From: Kitasatospora sp. GAS204B
GTDB taxonomy: Bacteria > Actinomycetota > Actinomycetes > Streptomycetales > Streptomycetaceae
DNA: 64,000 bases
Assembly (NCBI RefSeq): GCF_029892155.1
Contig: NZ_JARZAG010000022.1
Location: 1 to 64,000, forward strand
Reading direction: 5' to 3'
Below, piece after piece: positions 27,114 through 35,010 of this stretch (positions within the stretch are counted from its first letter, which is position 1; each line of letters opens with the position of its first letter). The notes beneath the pieces are model-generated. The model searched no databases and was not told the DNA's origin. It worked only from the letters and a program-made list of their open reading frames with translations. Both the position numbers and the translations under genes were made by a program.

Positions 27114-28231
27114 GGCCGCTCCCCCAGCCGGATCGCGGCCTTCAGCACCCGGCGCCCCTCGAGGACCCGACCGGTCCCGGCGAGCACCGAGTTGACCAGC
27201 TCGGCCGCGCCCGCCAGGTCCACCTCGTGTGTGAGCACGTGGTGGCCGAAGGGTTCGTCCCGCCGTTCCCGCAGCAGGTCGATCGCCTCCAGCAGGTGTT
27301 CCCGCGCCACTCCGCGATGGCCGCAGAGCAGCAGGGGACCGGTCGGACGGTCGAAGGCGTGCACGCTGGGCGGCCAGGGACCGCCCCCGCAGTTGGCCGC
27401 GCGCAGGGCCGCGACGTCGAGTTCGCGGCCCGCCAGCGGGACGGCGCCCGACGGCAGGCCGGCGTGCACGTCGACCAGCACCGTGCCGGGCAGCTGACGG
27501 TCCACCACGGACAGCGCCTCCCGGGTCCCGGTCCGTGGGGTGGCGATCACGACGGCGGCCGGTGCGGGCAGGTCGGCCAACAGCTCCGGCAGGCCCGGGT
27601 CGTGCGGGTCGACCGCATCGGCCCCGTGTCCCACCAGGAGGGTGCGCAGTGCGGGGAACTCGCGCTGCCACGCCTCGCGGGCCAGCCGTCCCACGATGCC
27701 GTCCCCCCACACGACCAGGGCGGCGGGACGCAGGGTGTGCGCGGCGATCCGCAGGCCGTACAGGACCGAAGCGAGGGGCTCGGCCAGCGCGGCCACCCGC
27801 GCCCGGTCCGCGCCGGCCGGCACCGGGATGACCAGCCCGGCGCGGACGGCCGTGGCGGGAATCCGGGTCCGCTCCGCCCACAGGCCCGGCAGGTTGTGGC
27901 CGAGCAGGAACGAGGGGTCGCCGGGGTGGGTGGGGTTCACGGTGACCATGGAACCCACGGGCAGGCCGGTGTCACCGGGCTCGACGACGCGGGCTACTCC
28001 TTCGTGCCCCAGGACCGGACTCGGGTCGTCGCGCAGCCCACGCAGGATCTGCCAGTCGGTGCCGCAGATGCCGACGACCGCCGGTGCCAGCAGGGCATCA
28101 CCCGGACCGAGCCGCGGCGTCGGCAGCTCGGCGACCTCGACGAAGGTGCGCCCACGGGCGTCCGGTGGCCGGCGCACCAGCGCCCGGTGCGTCACGGCGC
28201 CCACGGCGCTCACGGCGCTCACGGCGCTCAC
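27110..28231 (-). CDS. MDR dehydrogenase lacking the structural zinc site
   Basis: This protein of about 373 residues belongs to the glucose-1-dehydrogenase/threonine-dehydrogenase-like MDR group. Catalytic zinc motifs GICGTDW and LGHEGVARVVEPGD are present. The four-cysteine structural zinc lobe is replaced by VNPTHPGDPSFLLGHNLPGL. The cofactor loop VVWGDGIVGRLA departs from the usual GxGxxG spacing. GTG 28231 overlaps the kinase stop as GTGA, but the first codons are repeated 9-bp units GTGAGCGCC, so four further GTG codons in frame could also serve as starts. Confidence 0.8.
   Translation of the reverse strand: MSAVSAVSAVGAVTHRALVRRPPDARGRTFVEVAELPTPRLGPGDALLAPAVVGICGTDWQILRGLRDDPSPVLGHEGVARVVEPGDTGLPVGSMVTVNPTHPGDPSFLLGHNLPGLWAERTRIPATAVRAGLVIPVPAGADRARVAALAEPLASVLYGLRIAAHTLRPAALVVWGDGIVGRLAREAWQREFPALRTLLVGHGADAVDPHDPGLPELLADLPAPAAVVIATPRTGTREALSVVDRQLPGTVLVDVHAGLPSGAVPLAGRELDVAALRAANCGGGPWPPSVHAFDRPTGPLLLCGHRGVAREHLLEAIDLLRERRDEPFGHHVLTHEVDLAGAAELVNSVLAGTGRVLEGRRVLKAAIRLGERP
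28203..28231 (-). repeat. 9-bp tandem GTGAGCGCC repeat at a start site
   Basis: Three GTGAGCGCC units plus a GTGGGCGCC variant encode VSAVSAVSAVGA at the start of the MDR gene. The first also contains the TGA of the kinase gene. Unit-number changes would keep the frame but move the overlap relative to the kinase stop, offering alternative coupled starts. Confidence 0.75.
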
Positions 28232-29244
28232 GCGACGATCCCCGGCAGCCATCGGCCGAGGCGTTCCGCCCCGCGCAGCGCGTCGAGCCGACCTGGTCCG
28301 CAGAACACCAGCCGCTCGTCGAGCCAGTCCTGGCCGCGCCCCCGGTCGGCATAGGAGGTGGCCGCCCCGAGTTGGCGGCGCAGTTCCTCGGCGTAGTGAC
28401 TGCCGAGGCCCTCGACGACGCCCCCGCCGAGACCGAGCAGATCGAGGTGGGGGTCCAGGCACCACAGGGTGCGGAGCATGTTCGCGACCGGTTCGACGCA
28501 GAGTTCGAGCAGCCGCCGCGCCGCGGGGTGGTGCGCGTCGAGTGCGCCGGGCAGCCACCGCACGACGGCGGGAGCCTCGGCGATGCCCAGCCGCTCGGCC
28601 ACGCTCGCGATGCCGGGTCCGGAGGCGATCGAGGCGAGGTGGTCCCGCGCTCCGCAGGCGCAGGGCAGCCCCGCGATCCGGGGCTCGGACCCGCTCGTCA
28701 TGGCCGGGAGGTGGCCGATCTCGCCCTGCAGCCCCCATCCGTCGACCGGGATCAGGTTCCGGTCCAGGTCGGCGACGCGCATCGCGATGCCGCTGCTGAT
28801 GGTCAGGTAGCCGATCCGCCGGACAGCGGGCCTGGCGTGCGTGGCGGCGAAGTCCACCAGAGCCGCGGTGACGTCGTTGACCAGCAGCCAGCTGACGTCG
28901 GGACGGCGGCGCCGCAACGCCGCTGCCAGGTCGTAGGGGGCGGCCTCGGATCCCCACAGCGGCGCCGATCCGTAGACGGTGCCGGTGAGGTGGTCGATGG
29001 CCGCGCCGAAGGAGATCGCGGTTCGGGCGCCGGGCGGCGCGGCCCGGCACAGCAGCTCGACCATCTCCTCGCGCAGGGCCGCGACCGACCGGTCGGGGTG
29101 GTTGAGCCGGCTGGGCGAGCGCAGCTTCTCGACCGGCGCCTGCGCTCCCCCGACCCGCAGGCGCACCCAGGTGCCGCCGATGTCCGCCGCGAGGGCCGTC
29201 GGTGCCGAGGATCCGGCCCCGGCCGTCACGGCAGGGCTCGTCAC
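28228..29244 (-). CDS. ROK-family sugar/cyclitol kinase
   Basis: This 338-residue ROK protein has the phosphate loop ALAADIGGTWVRLRV (DIGGT at 21-25), the GLQGEIGHLP signature with the catalytic region, and a CACG zinc-type motif in GLPCACGARDHL. No DNA-binding domain is present, so it is a kinase rather than a ROK repressor. The C7-cyclitol kinases AcbM and ValC belong to this type of enzyme (recalled). Phosphorylation at C7 of the cyclase product is therefore the natural guess. GTG 29244 overlaps the HAD stop as GTGA. Confidence 0.85.
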   Translation of the reverse strand: MTSPAVTAGAGSSAPTALAADIGGTWVRLRVGGAQAPVEKLRSPSRLNHPDRSVAALREEMVELLCRAAPPGARTAISFGAAIDHLTGTVYGSAPLWGSEAAPYDLAAALRRRRPDVSWLLVNDVTAALVDFAATHARPAVRRIGYLTISSGIAMRVADLDRNLIPVDGWGLQGEIGHLPAMTSGSEPRIAGLPCACGARDHLASIASGPGIASVAERLGIAEAPAVVRWLPGALDAHHPAARRLLELCVEPVANMLRTLWCLDPHLDLLGLGGGVVEGLGSHYAEELRRQLGAATSYADRGRGQDWLDERLVFCGPGRLDALRGAERLGRWLPGIVA

Positions 29245-29975
29245 AGCCGGGCCGTCGGACCGACGGCGACCGGCTCGGGAAGGGTCAACACCACGCCGGG
29301 GCGCGCGGGGTCGGCCGTGACCTGGAAGCCGCGGAAGTCGGCGTACCGTTCGCACACCCCGTCACGGGTGGCGAGGGTGCCGATGACCACGGTGCGCCCG
29401 CCGCTGGCCAGTCCCGCCCGGACACCCGCCTCGGAGTCCTCGAAGACGATCGTGGCGGCCGGCTCGGCGCCCAGCACGGCAGCGGCCAGCAGGTAACCCT
29501 CGGGGTGCGGCTTGCCGTGGGTCACGTCGTCCGCGCTCACCAGCACCTCGGGCACGGGGAGCCCCGCCGCGGCGAGCCTGACCGTGGCCAGCTTCCGGCC
29601 GGCCGAGGTGACGACGGCCCAGGAGCCCTGCGGCAGCGCCGCGAGGAGTTCGCGGGCGCCGGGGACCTGCGTGATGCCGGCGGTCTGCGACTCCTCGCAC
29701 GCGACCAGCCTGCGGGTCTCCGAGGCGGCCAGCCGCGGATCGGGGATGAAGTGGCCCACGGTCTTCGCGGTGGGGCGGCCGTGGGCGAAGGCCAGCACCT
29801 GCTCGAGGTCGAGTCCGTGCTGATCGCTGAAGCCGGCCCAGGTGGACTCGACGAGCGCGGTCGAGTCCACCAGGGTGCCGTCCATGTCGAACAGCAGCGC
29901 TGCCCCGTGTAGTTGTGGCAAGAGGTCCTCCTGGGACGTCGGCGGCGGGAGAGCCGGCGATGGGCGGGTGCGCAT
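29241..29975 (-). CDS. HAD-superfamily sugar phosphatase
   Basis: This 244-residue HAD hydrolase of the YfbT/beta-phosphoglucomutase-like group has nucleophile Asp30 and acid Asp32 in LLFDMDGTLVDS, motif II VVTSAG, the lysine in HGKPHPEGY and the acidic motif VFEDSEAGVRAG. The helical cap lies between motifs I and II. It probably removes phosphate from a sugar or cyclitol phosphate in the cluster. ATG 29975 has AGGAA 8 bases upstream and lies 11 bp behind the SDR gene. Confidence 0.87.
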   Translation of the reverse strand: MRTRPSPALPPPTSQEDLLPQLHGAALLFDMDGTLVDSTALVESTWAGFSDQHGLDLEQVLAFAHGRPTAKTVGHFIPDPRLAASETRRLVACEESQTAGITQVPGARELLAALPQGSWAVVTSAGRKLATVRLAAAGLPVPEVLVSADDVTHGKPHPEGYLLAAAVLGAEPAATIVFEDSEAGVRAGLASGGRTVVIGTLATRDGVCERYADFRGFQVTADPARPGVVLTLPEPVAVGPTARL

Positions 29976-29986
29976 CGCTTCGCTTC

Positions 29987-30754
29987 CTACTGGTGGGAGT
30001 TGGCCAGGGAGCGTGACTGGGACACCGGCAGCGCGTCGTCGACCGACGCCCAGCTGGTGTCCTCGTGCACGACCAGTGCCCGGCCGGCGTACGGCACACC
30101 GCGGGTGCGGGCGAGTTCGACGGCCAGCGGTGCGAAGGCGGCCGGCGCCATGTAGCCGCTGTAGTCGAAGTCCGCCGACCGGCGGGCGCGGATCCCCGGG
30201 GAATCGACCATGCCCGCGGGCAGCGCCTGGACGAAGGTGACCTCGGCGGGGTCGATCTCCTGGGAGACGGACCCGATCAGCGAACTGGCCGCGGCCTTGG
30301 TGGCGGCATACCCCGACCGGTGGGGGCCGGCGTTGTAGACCACCTCGGACGAGATGTGCAGGAACATCCCGGGGGTGGCCGCGCGCAGGGCCGGCAGCGC
30401 CGCCCGCAGCGTCCAGGACAGGCCGTGCACGTTGACGGCGAACTGATCGAGCCAGTCGCTCTCGGTCGTCCGCGTGAACGGCTCACGCCGGGCGGTGAAG
30501 TAGACCGCCGAGTAGCAGACCAGGTCGACCCGGGACGGAATGCCGCGGCGCAGCGCCTCCTTGGCCGCCTCGGCGTCGCGCAGGTCGAGCTGATGCCACA
30601 CCAGGTGCTCGCCGCCGGGGCCGGTCGGCCTGCTGCGGCTGAACACGTGGGTCTCGATGCCCGACGAGGCCCAGGCATCGGCGACGCCCCGCCCGATTCC
30701 GGTCGATCCGCCGACCACGACCGCCGTGGCGCCCCGGCGGTCCGCGCCGCTCAT
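29987..30754 (-). CDS. Short-chain dehydrogenase/reductase
   Basis: This 255-residue classical SDR has the nucleotide motif GGSTGIG (15-21), Ser135 or Ser136 in HISSEVVY, and the catalytic pair Tyr149-Lys153 in GYAATK. It probably reduces or oxidises a ring ketone or hydroxyl of the cyclitol. By position it acts directly after the cyclase: ATG 30754 overlaps the cyclase stop (ATGA). AcbN- and AcbL-like dehydrogenases fill comparable roles in known C7-cyclitol pathways (recalled, not shown here). Confidence 0.87.
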   Translation of the reverse strand: MSGADRRGATAVVVGGSTGIGRGVADAWASSGIETHVFSRSRPTGPGGEHLVWHQLDLRDAEAAKEALRRGIPSRVDLVCYSAVYFTARREPFTRTTESDWLDQFAVNVHGLSWTLRAALPALRAATPGMFLHISSEVVYNAGPHRSGYAATKAAASSLIGSVSQEIDPAEVTFVQALPAGMVDSPGIRARRSADFDYSGYMAPAAFAPLAVELARTRGVPYAGRALVVHEDTSWASVDDALPVSQSRSLANSHQ

Positions 30755-31998
30755 GCGCCCACCGGCGCGGACACCAACGCCCCGACCGAGGCGGCGAACG
30801 GCGACTCCTGGGCCTGCGTGCGCAGCAGCCGGGCCGCGTCACGCAGTTCCGTCGGCGTGACGTCGTTGACGAAGTGGTGGCGCCCGATGCCGACCGGCAG
30901 CGGCAGCCGCTGCTGGCCGTCACGGTGGCGCACCGTCTCCCGCAGGGCGTTCTCCAGCAGCAGCGGGTCGTCCAGCACGTCGTTCCACAACGGCAGCCCG
31001 AGAGCCCGGATCACGGCGTAGACCCGGTCGGCCTGGGCCTGGCTGACGTCGCCGCGCAGGGTCGCCAGGGCCGTCGTGAGGGCCATGTCGATCACCACGG
31101 CCTCACCGTGCAGCAACTCGGGCAGCGCGTGCATCTCGATGGTCGGGCTGAAGGTGTGACCGTAGTCCACGCACCGCTCCAGCGAGGACTCCCACAGATT
31201 GGGCTGCAGTTCCTCGAGCATGAGGTGAATGGACTCGGCGATGATCGTGTCCGCGGCCGAGGCGAGCTCCCGGGTCGTCCCCTGGAACCGGTCGGCGCGC
31301 ACGGCCGCACCGCGCGACTCCAGCAGGGTGAACAGGTCCTCGGACCGGATGAGGGCCATCTTCAGGATCTCGGCCAGACCGTTGCTGATGTGCCGCAGGT
31401 CCAGGCTGCGCAGGAACGAGCGGTCCAGGAACGTGGCCGTGGCCGGCGCGTACGTCCCCAGCCGGTTCTTGCCGAGCTCGTAGTTGACGCCGGTCTTGAC
31501 CCCGACTCCGGCGTCGACCAGGCCGATCAGTGTGGTGGGGATCCGGATGTACGGCGTGCCACGCCGGTAGAGGCTCGCCGCGAAGCCGACGATGTCGGTC
31601 AACACGCCGCCTCCGATGGCGATCACCGGCTCGCGGCGGCGGTCGATCCCGAAGCCGTTCATCGCGTCGACGACACGGGAGACGGCGTCCCACTGCTTCA
31701 CCGTCTCGTCGGCACGCAGCGCCACGACCTCGGCGTCGACCGCGTGATGGGCGAAGTACGCACGCACCGAGGCGCCGTAGAGCGCGTCGACGTTCTCGTC
31801 GATGACGACGAGCCGCCGGTCCCCCGGGCCCAACGGCACGTCCGGGCAGCCGGTCAGCAGGGCCGTGTTGCCGGGGATGAACAGGCCGTCGGAGCTGACG
31901 ACGTGGTAGCGCACCTGACGAACGGCCTCGACCGTCCAGACCGGCCCGTTGTCGACAGCCTGGCGAAGGCCCTGAGTGAAAGCAGTACCGCTGCGCAT
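30751..31998 (-). CDS. Sugar phosphate cyclase, 2-epi-5-epi-valiolone synthase-like
   Basis: This 415-residue member of the 3-dehydroquinate synthase superfamily has the NAD-binding GGGVLTD (129-135), the PTTLIGLVDAGVGVKTGVN stretch (154-172) and NRLGTY. Zinc ligands are Glu210 (NGLAEILKMALIR), His281 (DYGHTFSP) and His297 (LLHGEA). VKTGVN..KNRLGTY and DYGHTFSPTIEM are features I associate with EEVS/DDGS cyclases, which use sedoheptulose 7-phosphate, rather than with AroB. The context of kinase, phosphatase and dehydrogenases, and the absence of other aro genes, support this. GGAGGGG precedes ATG 31998. It is the first gene of unit 1. Confidence 0.85.
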   Translation of the reverse strand: MRSGTAFTQGLRQAVDNGPVWTVEAVRQVRYHVVSSDGLFIPGNTALLTGCPDVPLGPGDRRLVVIDENVDALYGASVRAYFAHHAVDAEVVALRADETVKQWDAVSRVVDAMNGFGIDRRREPVIAIGGGVLTDIVGFAASLYRRGTPYIRIPTTLIGLVDAGVGVKTGVNYELGKNRLGTYAPATATFLDRSFLRSLDLRHISNGLAEILKMALIRSEDLFTLLESRGAAVRADRFQGTTRELASAADTIIAESIHLMLEELQPNLWESSLERCVDYGHTFSPTIEMHALPELLHGEAVVIDMALTTALATLRGDVSQAQADRVYAVIRALGLPLWNDVLDDPLLLENALRETVRHRDGQQRLPLPVGIGRHHFVNDVTPTELRDAARLLRTQAQESPFAASVGALVSAPVGA

Positions 31999-32039
31999 GT
32001 CCCCTCCAGTTCGAGCGCCGAAACACTAGACATAAGACC

Positions 32040-32070
32040 CTTTTATCAGCTCGTTGTCCAGTATATTAGC
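32040..32070 (-). promoter_or_regulatory. Operator-like element upstream of the cyclase operon
   Basis: An AT-rich segment about 45-70 bp before the cyclase start reads, on the minus strand, GCTAATATACTGGACAA followed by CGAGCTGATAAAAG. It matches the element at 23923-23952 at 20 of 29 aligned positions, including TATA, CAA and GAGCT. It probably overlaps the promoter. Confidence 0.6.
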
Positions 32071-32255
32071 AGCACTGCTCTGTAGATGACATCTGTGTTA
32101 AACTTTGAGCGCAGCAGTGACATTTCGTACGGCCGCGCGGGCAGAGTGCACGTGCGTCGAGTCGGAGGTCCTGTGCGCTCGTACACCGGAACCCCCGGTC
32201 ACCGAGCCCCAAGTCACCAGAGCCCGAGTCACCGAAGCCCAGGGAGGTGGGTCGC

Positions 32256-32714
32256 ATGGCAACGCTGGCGGAACGCCTGAACTCCTGGTTCGCCGATGCC
32301 GCGACCGCAGACGCCGTCGGCCGCCATCGCGAGCCGTCGACGTCCGAGGTCGCGCAGGCCATCTCGGAGGACCCGAGCCATGACGTGACGATCTCCAGGA
32401 GCTACCTGACGGCGCTGCGCAACGGGTCGCAGACCAACCCGACGGTGAACGTGCTCTCGGCGATCGTGAAGTACTTCCAGGGCCGGGACATGACCCTGCC
32501 GGTGTCGGTGAGCGCGCTGGTCAACGAGAAGGCTCCGGCCCCGGCCGTCGAGGAGAAGGACGAGTGGGCGGCGGCACTGTCCGACCGTCAGGTGCGCTCG
32601 ATCGCGATGCGGGCGGGCCGGCTCACTCCCGGTCTGCGCGAGCAACTGCTGTCGATCATGGACGTGTTGGACGCGTCGAAGGAATCCGCCGCCGGCGAGG
32701 ACGACGACGCGTAA
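32256..32714 (+). CDS. XRE-type DNA-binding regulator
   Basis: This 152-residue protein has an N-terminal helix-turn-helix: STSEVAQAISEDPSHDVTISRSYLTALRNGSQTNPTVNVLSAIVKYF, the EspR/XRE-like arrangement. Its acidic C-terminus ends GEDDDA. ATG 32256 is chosen because AGGGAGG lies 8 bases upstream; GTG 32247 overlaps that ribosome binding site. The gene is convergent with the MAB_1171c-type gene (5 bp between stops) and divergent from the cyclase operon. Three 15-bp repeats beginning GTCACC (about 32196-32240) stand in its 5' region and may be operators. In many Streptomyces such a regulator accompanies the ImmA and MAB_1171c genes found next. Confidence 0.8.
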   Translation: MATLAERLNSWFADAATADAVGRHREPSTSEVAQAISEDPSHDVTISRSYLTALRNGSQTNPTVNVLSAIVKYFQGRDMTLPVSVSALVNEKAPAPAVEEKDEWAAALSDRQVRSIAMRAGRLTPGLREQLLSIMDVLDASKESAAGEDDDA

Positions 32715-32719
32715 GGGCC

Positions 32720-33934
32720 CTACCGGGCCGAGGCCGAGGGGGCGGGACTGCCCGCGGGCGGTCGGCGTACCGGCACGGAACCGGTGCGCAGCGCCCGCAG
32801 TTCATCGGAGAGCCGGATGAGGGCGACGAGATCGTTCTCGTAGTCGTAGCCGTCGATGCGGTAACGCCCCTCCGGGGCGAGGACGAAGGTCGGCGTCATC
32901 GGCAGCGCGTCACCCCCCTCACCGCGGTCTGCGATGATGCGCAACGCGCGATCGATGAGCTGGGCGGACGTTCGCGGGTCGTCATGCCGCGCGGGATCCG
33001 ACCCGTCCTCCGCAGCGAGCCGCAGGTAGGGGCCGAGCCGGGTCAGGCCGTCCCGGCACTCCACGTAACGGCGGTAGACGGCTTGGGCGTTCGCGGGCAC
33101 CAGCCGTCGGCGTCGGCTGCGGTGGTCGAGGACCAGCTCGGGATGGAACTCCACCAGCCGGTTCCACAACTCCTCCAGACCGTGGAACTGGGCGCGGCAG
33201 TCCAGCCTCTCCTGCGCGATCTGCACCACGCTCACCAGGAACGGCAGAGTCAGCCCGGCACACACCACGATGGTGGCGATCTGGCCGAAGACGAAGTCGT
33301 CCTCGTACGTGATCAGCCGTCCGGGCTCCCGGAGCACGGGCACGTTGACCCAGAGGAAACGGAAGAAGCAGGACAGGGCCAACCCGGTCAGCCCGACCGA
33401 GATGGTGGCCAACGACAGCCTGCGCAGTGAACGCCCGCGCCGCGCGTGGCCCCCGGCGAGAACGGCGCAGGCGGCGTACCCGAAGAGCAGGTAGAAGTTG
33501 CCGAGGTTGTAGAACGCCCGCACGCGCCAGTCCACCAGGAAGGCGGACGTCAGGACGTGGTTGCGCCGAGGCGACGGCAGAAGCACCGTTGCGAGGATCA
33601 TTCCCACCAGGCAGACCAGGAGGGCACCGATCTCCCAGGGCCACGGAAACCTCCAGCGGTTCAGTGGACTCTCGCGCAGGAAGCCGACCATGAGGCAGAG
33701 CCCGGTCAACACCGCCATGTTGTAGGTGACTTTGGTGAACCCGGCGAAGGTGCAATCGTCGACGAACCGCAGGACGGGCGGCTGGTACAGCACGTTCCCC
33801 ACGCCCATCAGGAACAGGGACAGGCACAGGTGCAGCCGCATCGGGTCCCGGAAACGCCGCTGGATCAGGGCAGGCAGCGTCCACGCGGCGCCACCGAGGA
33901 GCGTGACGATCGCGACCAGGTTGAGCACGCTCAC
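32720..33934 (-). CDS. MAB_1171c-type putative membrane transporter
   Basis: This 404-residue protein has about seven hydrophobic helices in its first 240 residues, starting VLNLVAIVTLLGGAAWTLPAL. A soluble C-terminal half follows (ELWNRLVEFHPELVLDHRSR and RIIADRGEGGDALP). This matches the uncharacterised actinobacterial family labelled MAB_1171c putative transporter, usually found with an ImmA/IrrE peptidase and an XRE regulator. GTG 33934 overlaps the ImmA stop (GTGA), so the two are one operon. The function is unknown. Confidence 0.8.
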   Translation of the reverse strand: MSVLNLVAIVTLLGGAAWTLPALIQRRFRDPMRLHLCLSLFLMGVGNVLYQPPVLRFVDDCTFAGFTKVTYNMAVLTGLCLMVGFLRESPLNRWRFPWPWEIGALLVCLVGMILATVLLPSPRRNHVLTSAFLVDWRVRAFYNLGNFYLLFGYAACAVLAGGHARRGRSLRRLSLATISVGLTGLALSCFFRFLWVNVPVLREPGRLITYEDDFVFGQIATIVVCAGLTLPFLVSVVQIAQERLDCRAQFHGLEELWNRLVEFHPELVLDHRSRRRRLVPANAQAVYRRYVECRDGLTRLGPYLRLAAEDGSDPARHDDPRTSAQLIDRALRIIADRGEGGDALPMTPTFVLAPEGRYRIDGYDYENDLVALIRLSDELRALRTGSVPVRRPPAGSPAPSASAR

Positions 33935-34463
33935 GTCAGCCCGTCTGTGAGAACGAGGCTGTTGTAGACCGAGGGCCGCCACGGCTCGTCGAGACCGTAG
34001 CGCCGCGTGCGACGGCTCATCGATATGGCGTACTGCATGATCGTGGAAGCGATGATCTCGGCGTCCCGCTCGTCCCGGTCGGAGTAGCACGTCCGGAACT
34101 GCATCTGCGTCGCCGGCCGCTCGCCCGCGAGTCGTAGGCGACGATGTGTCCGACCTCATGCAGGATGATGTGCGCCTGGTGCGCCTTGGTGGTTTTCGCC
34201 TGATAGGCGATCACATCCTCGTCGTGGCGCGAAATCAGCACACCGAAAGGCCCGTCGGCCGGAAGATCCCATTCCAGCAGTTTGATCGGTGTACCGCGCA
34301 GCTCGCCGATCGAGTCGCACAGAGTGGTAACGCTCAATGGCAGCGACGGCGCGAGACGCCGCATCAAACGGCGGCTGTGAGAGCGAAGTTGAGCATCACG
34401 CAGCCGGCCCCCGCGCACCCCGAAAGGTTGGCCCGAGCTATACCGAACCCGACTACCGAACAT
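33931..34463 (-). pseudogene. ImmA/IrrE-family metallopeptidase, frameshifted
   Basis: The ATG 34463 frame (AGGGGGA ribosome binding site) encodes MRRLAPSLPLSVTTLCDSIG, a GTPIKLLEWDLP strand and the zinc motif IILHEVGHIVAYD. One base appears to be missing near 34130-34133. In the shifted frame the natural ending LAGERPATQMQFRTCYS...SVYNSLVLTDGLT follows and stops at 33931, overlapping the next gene by 4 bp. As written, the product would end in an unrelated Arg/Ser-rich tail at 34017. Because both sides are otherwise well preserved, this is either a very recent mutation or a sequencing error. The full product would be about 175 residues. Confidence 0.8.
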
Positions 34464-34689
34464 GCAGATCCCCCTGACGCTACGCTACACCAGCCCGAAC
34501 ACCCGCGCGATGACGCGATGTCGAGTCGATGCCGACCAGGAATCAACCTACGACACCCGCCGATCGGACACGGAGGATATTCGGCAACACTACAACCAGC
34601 GACAATGTGCCGGTCGGTGGGACTGTCGCAGCAGCAGACGGAGGCGGCCGGCCCGCGCACCCGGGCCGGTCACCCCGGATTCGCGTGGC

Positions 34690-35010
34690 TCAGCGGGGCG
34701 GTGCGGGGATCTCCAGGTCGACCAGCGGGGCGTACTGCTGGCCGCCGTAGCTGTCGGAGTCGTGGATGTCGCCCTGGCGGACCGGCCGGGGCAGCGAGAC
34801 CTTCACCGCCTGGGCGCGGTCGTGGTGGACGACCAGGACATCCCGCGGGTCGGCGCCGTACAGGTCGGCGAAGAGCTGCGGGGTGAGCACCCCGGAGGTG
34901 CGCAGCCGGTCGTAGCCGTCCTGGTCGTGGCACATGAAGTCGAAGGTGAGGACGAACGGGCCGGCGTTCTTGGAGCGGATCAGCGAGCACAGGTCGAGCA
35001 GCCGGGTCAC
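34690..35010 (-). CDS. DUF4387 protein (AtuA partner)
   Basis: This 106-residue DUF4387 protein begins LLDLCSLIRSKNAGPFVLTFDFMCHD and ends with a short beta-rich part. In other bacteria this domain is encoded beside, or fused to, the AtuA/DUF1446 domain, as it is here. GTG 35010 overlaps the AtuA stop as GTGA, so a stoichiometric complex is likely. The catalytic role is not established. It is the last gene of the regulon, and about 225 bp without a recognised gene follow. Confidence 0.87.
   Translation of the reverse strand: MTRLLDLCSLIRSKNAGPFVLTFDFMCHDQDGYDRLRTSGVLTPQLFADLYGADPRDVLVVHHDRAQAVKVSLPRPVRQGDIHDSDSYGGQQYAPLVDLEIPAPPR

Noticed and set aside
30751..31998. Call as 3-dehydroquinate synthase AroB of primary metabolism
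   Set aside because: The surrounding kinase, phosphatase, dehydrogenase and exporter genes and the KTGVN..KNRLGTY pattern favour a secondary sugar phosphate cyclase, and no other shikimate gene is present.
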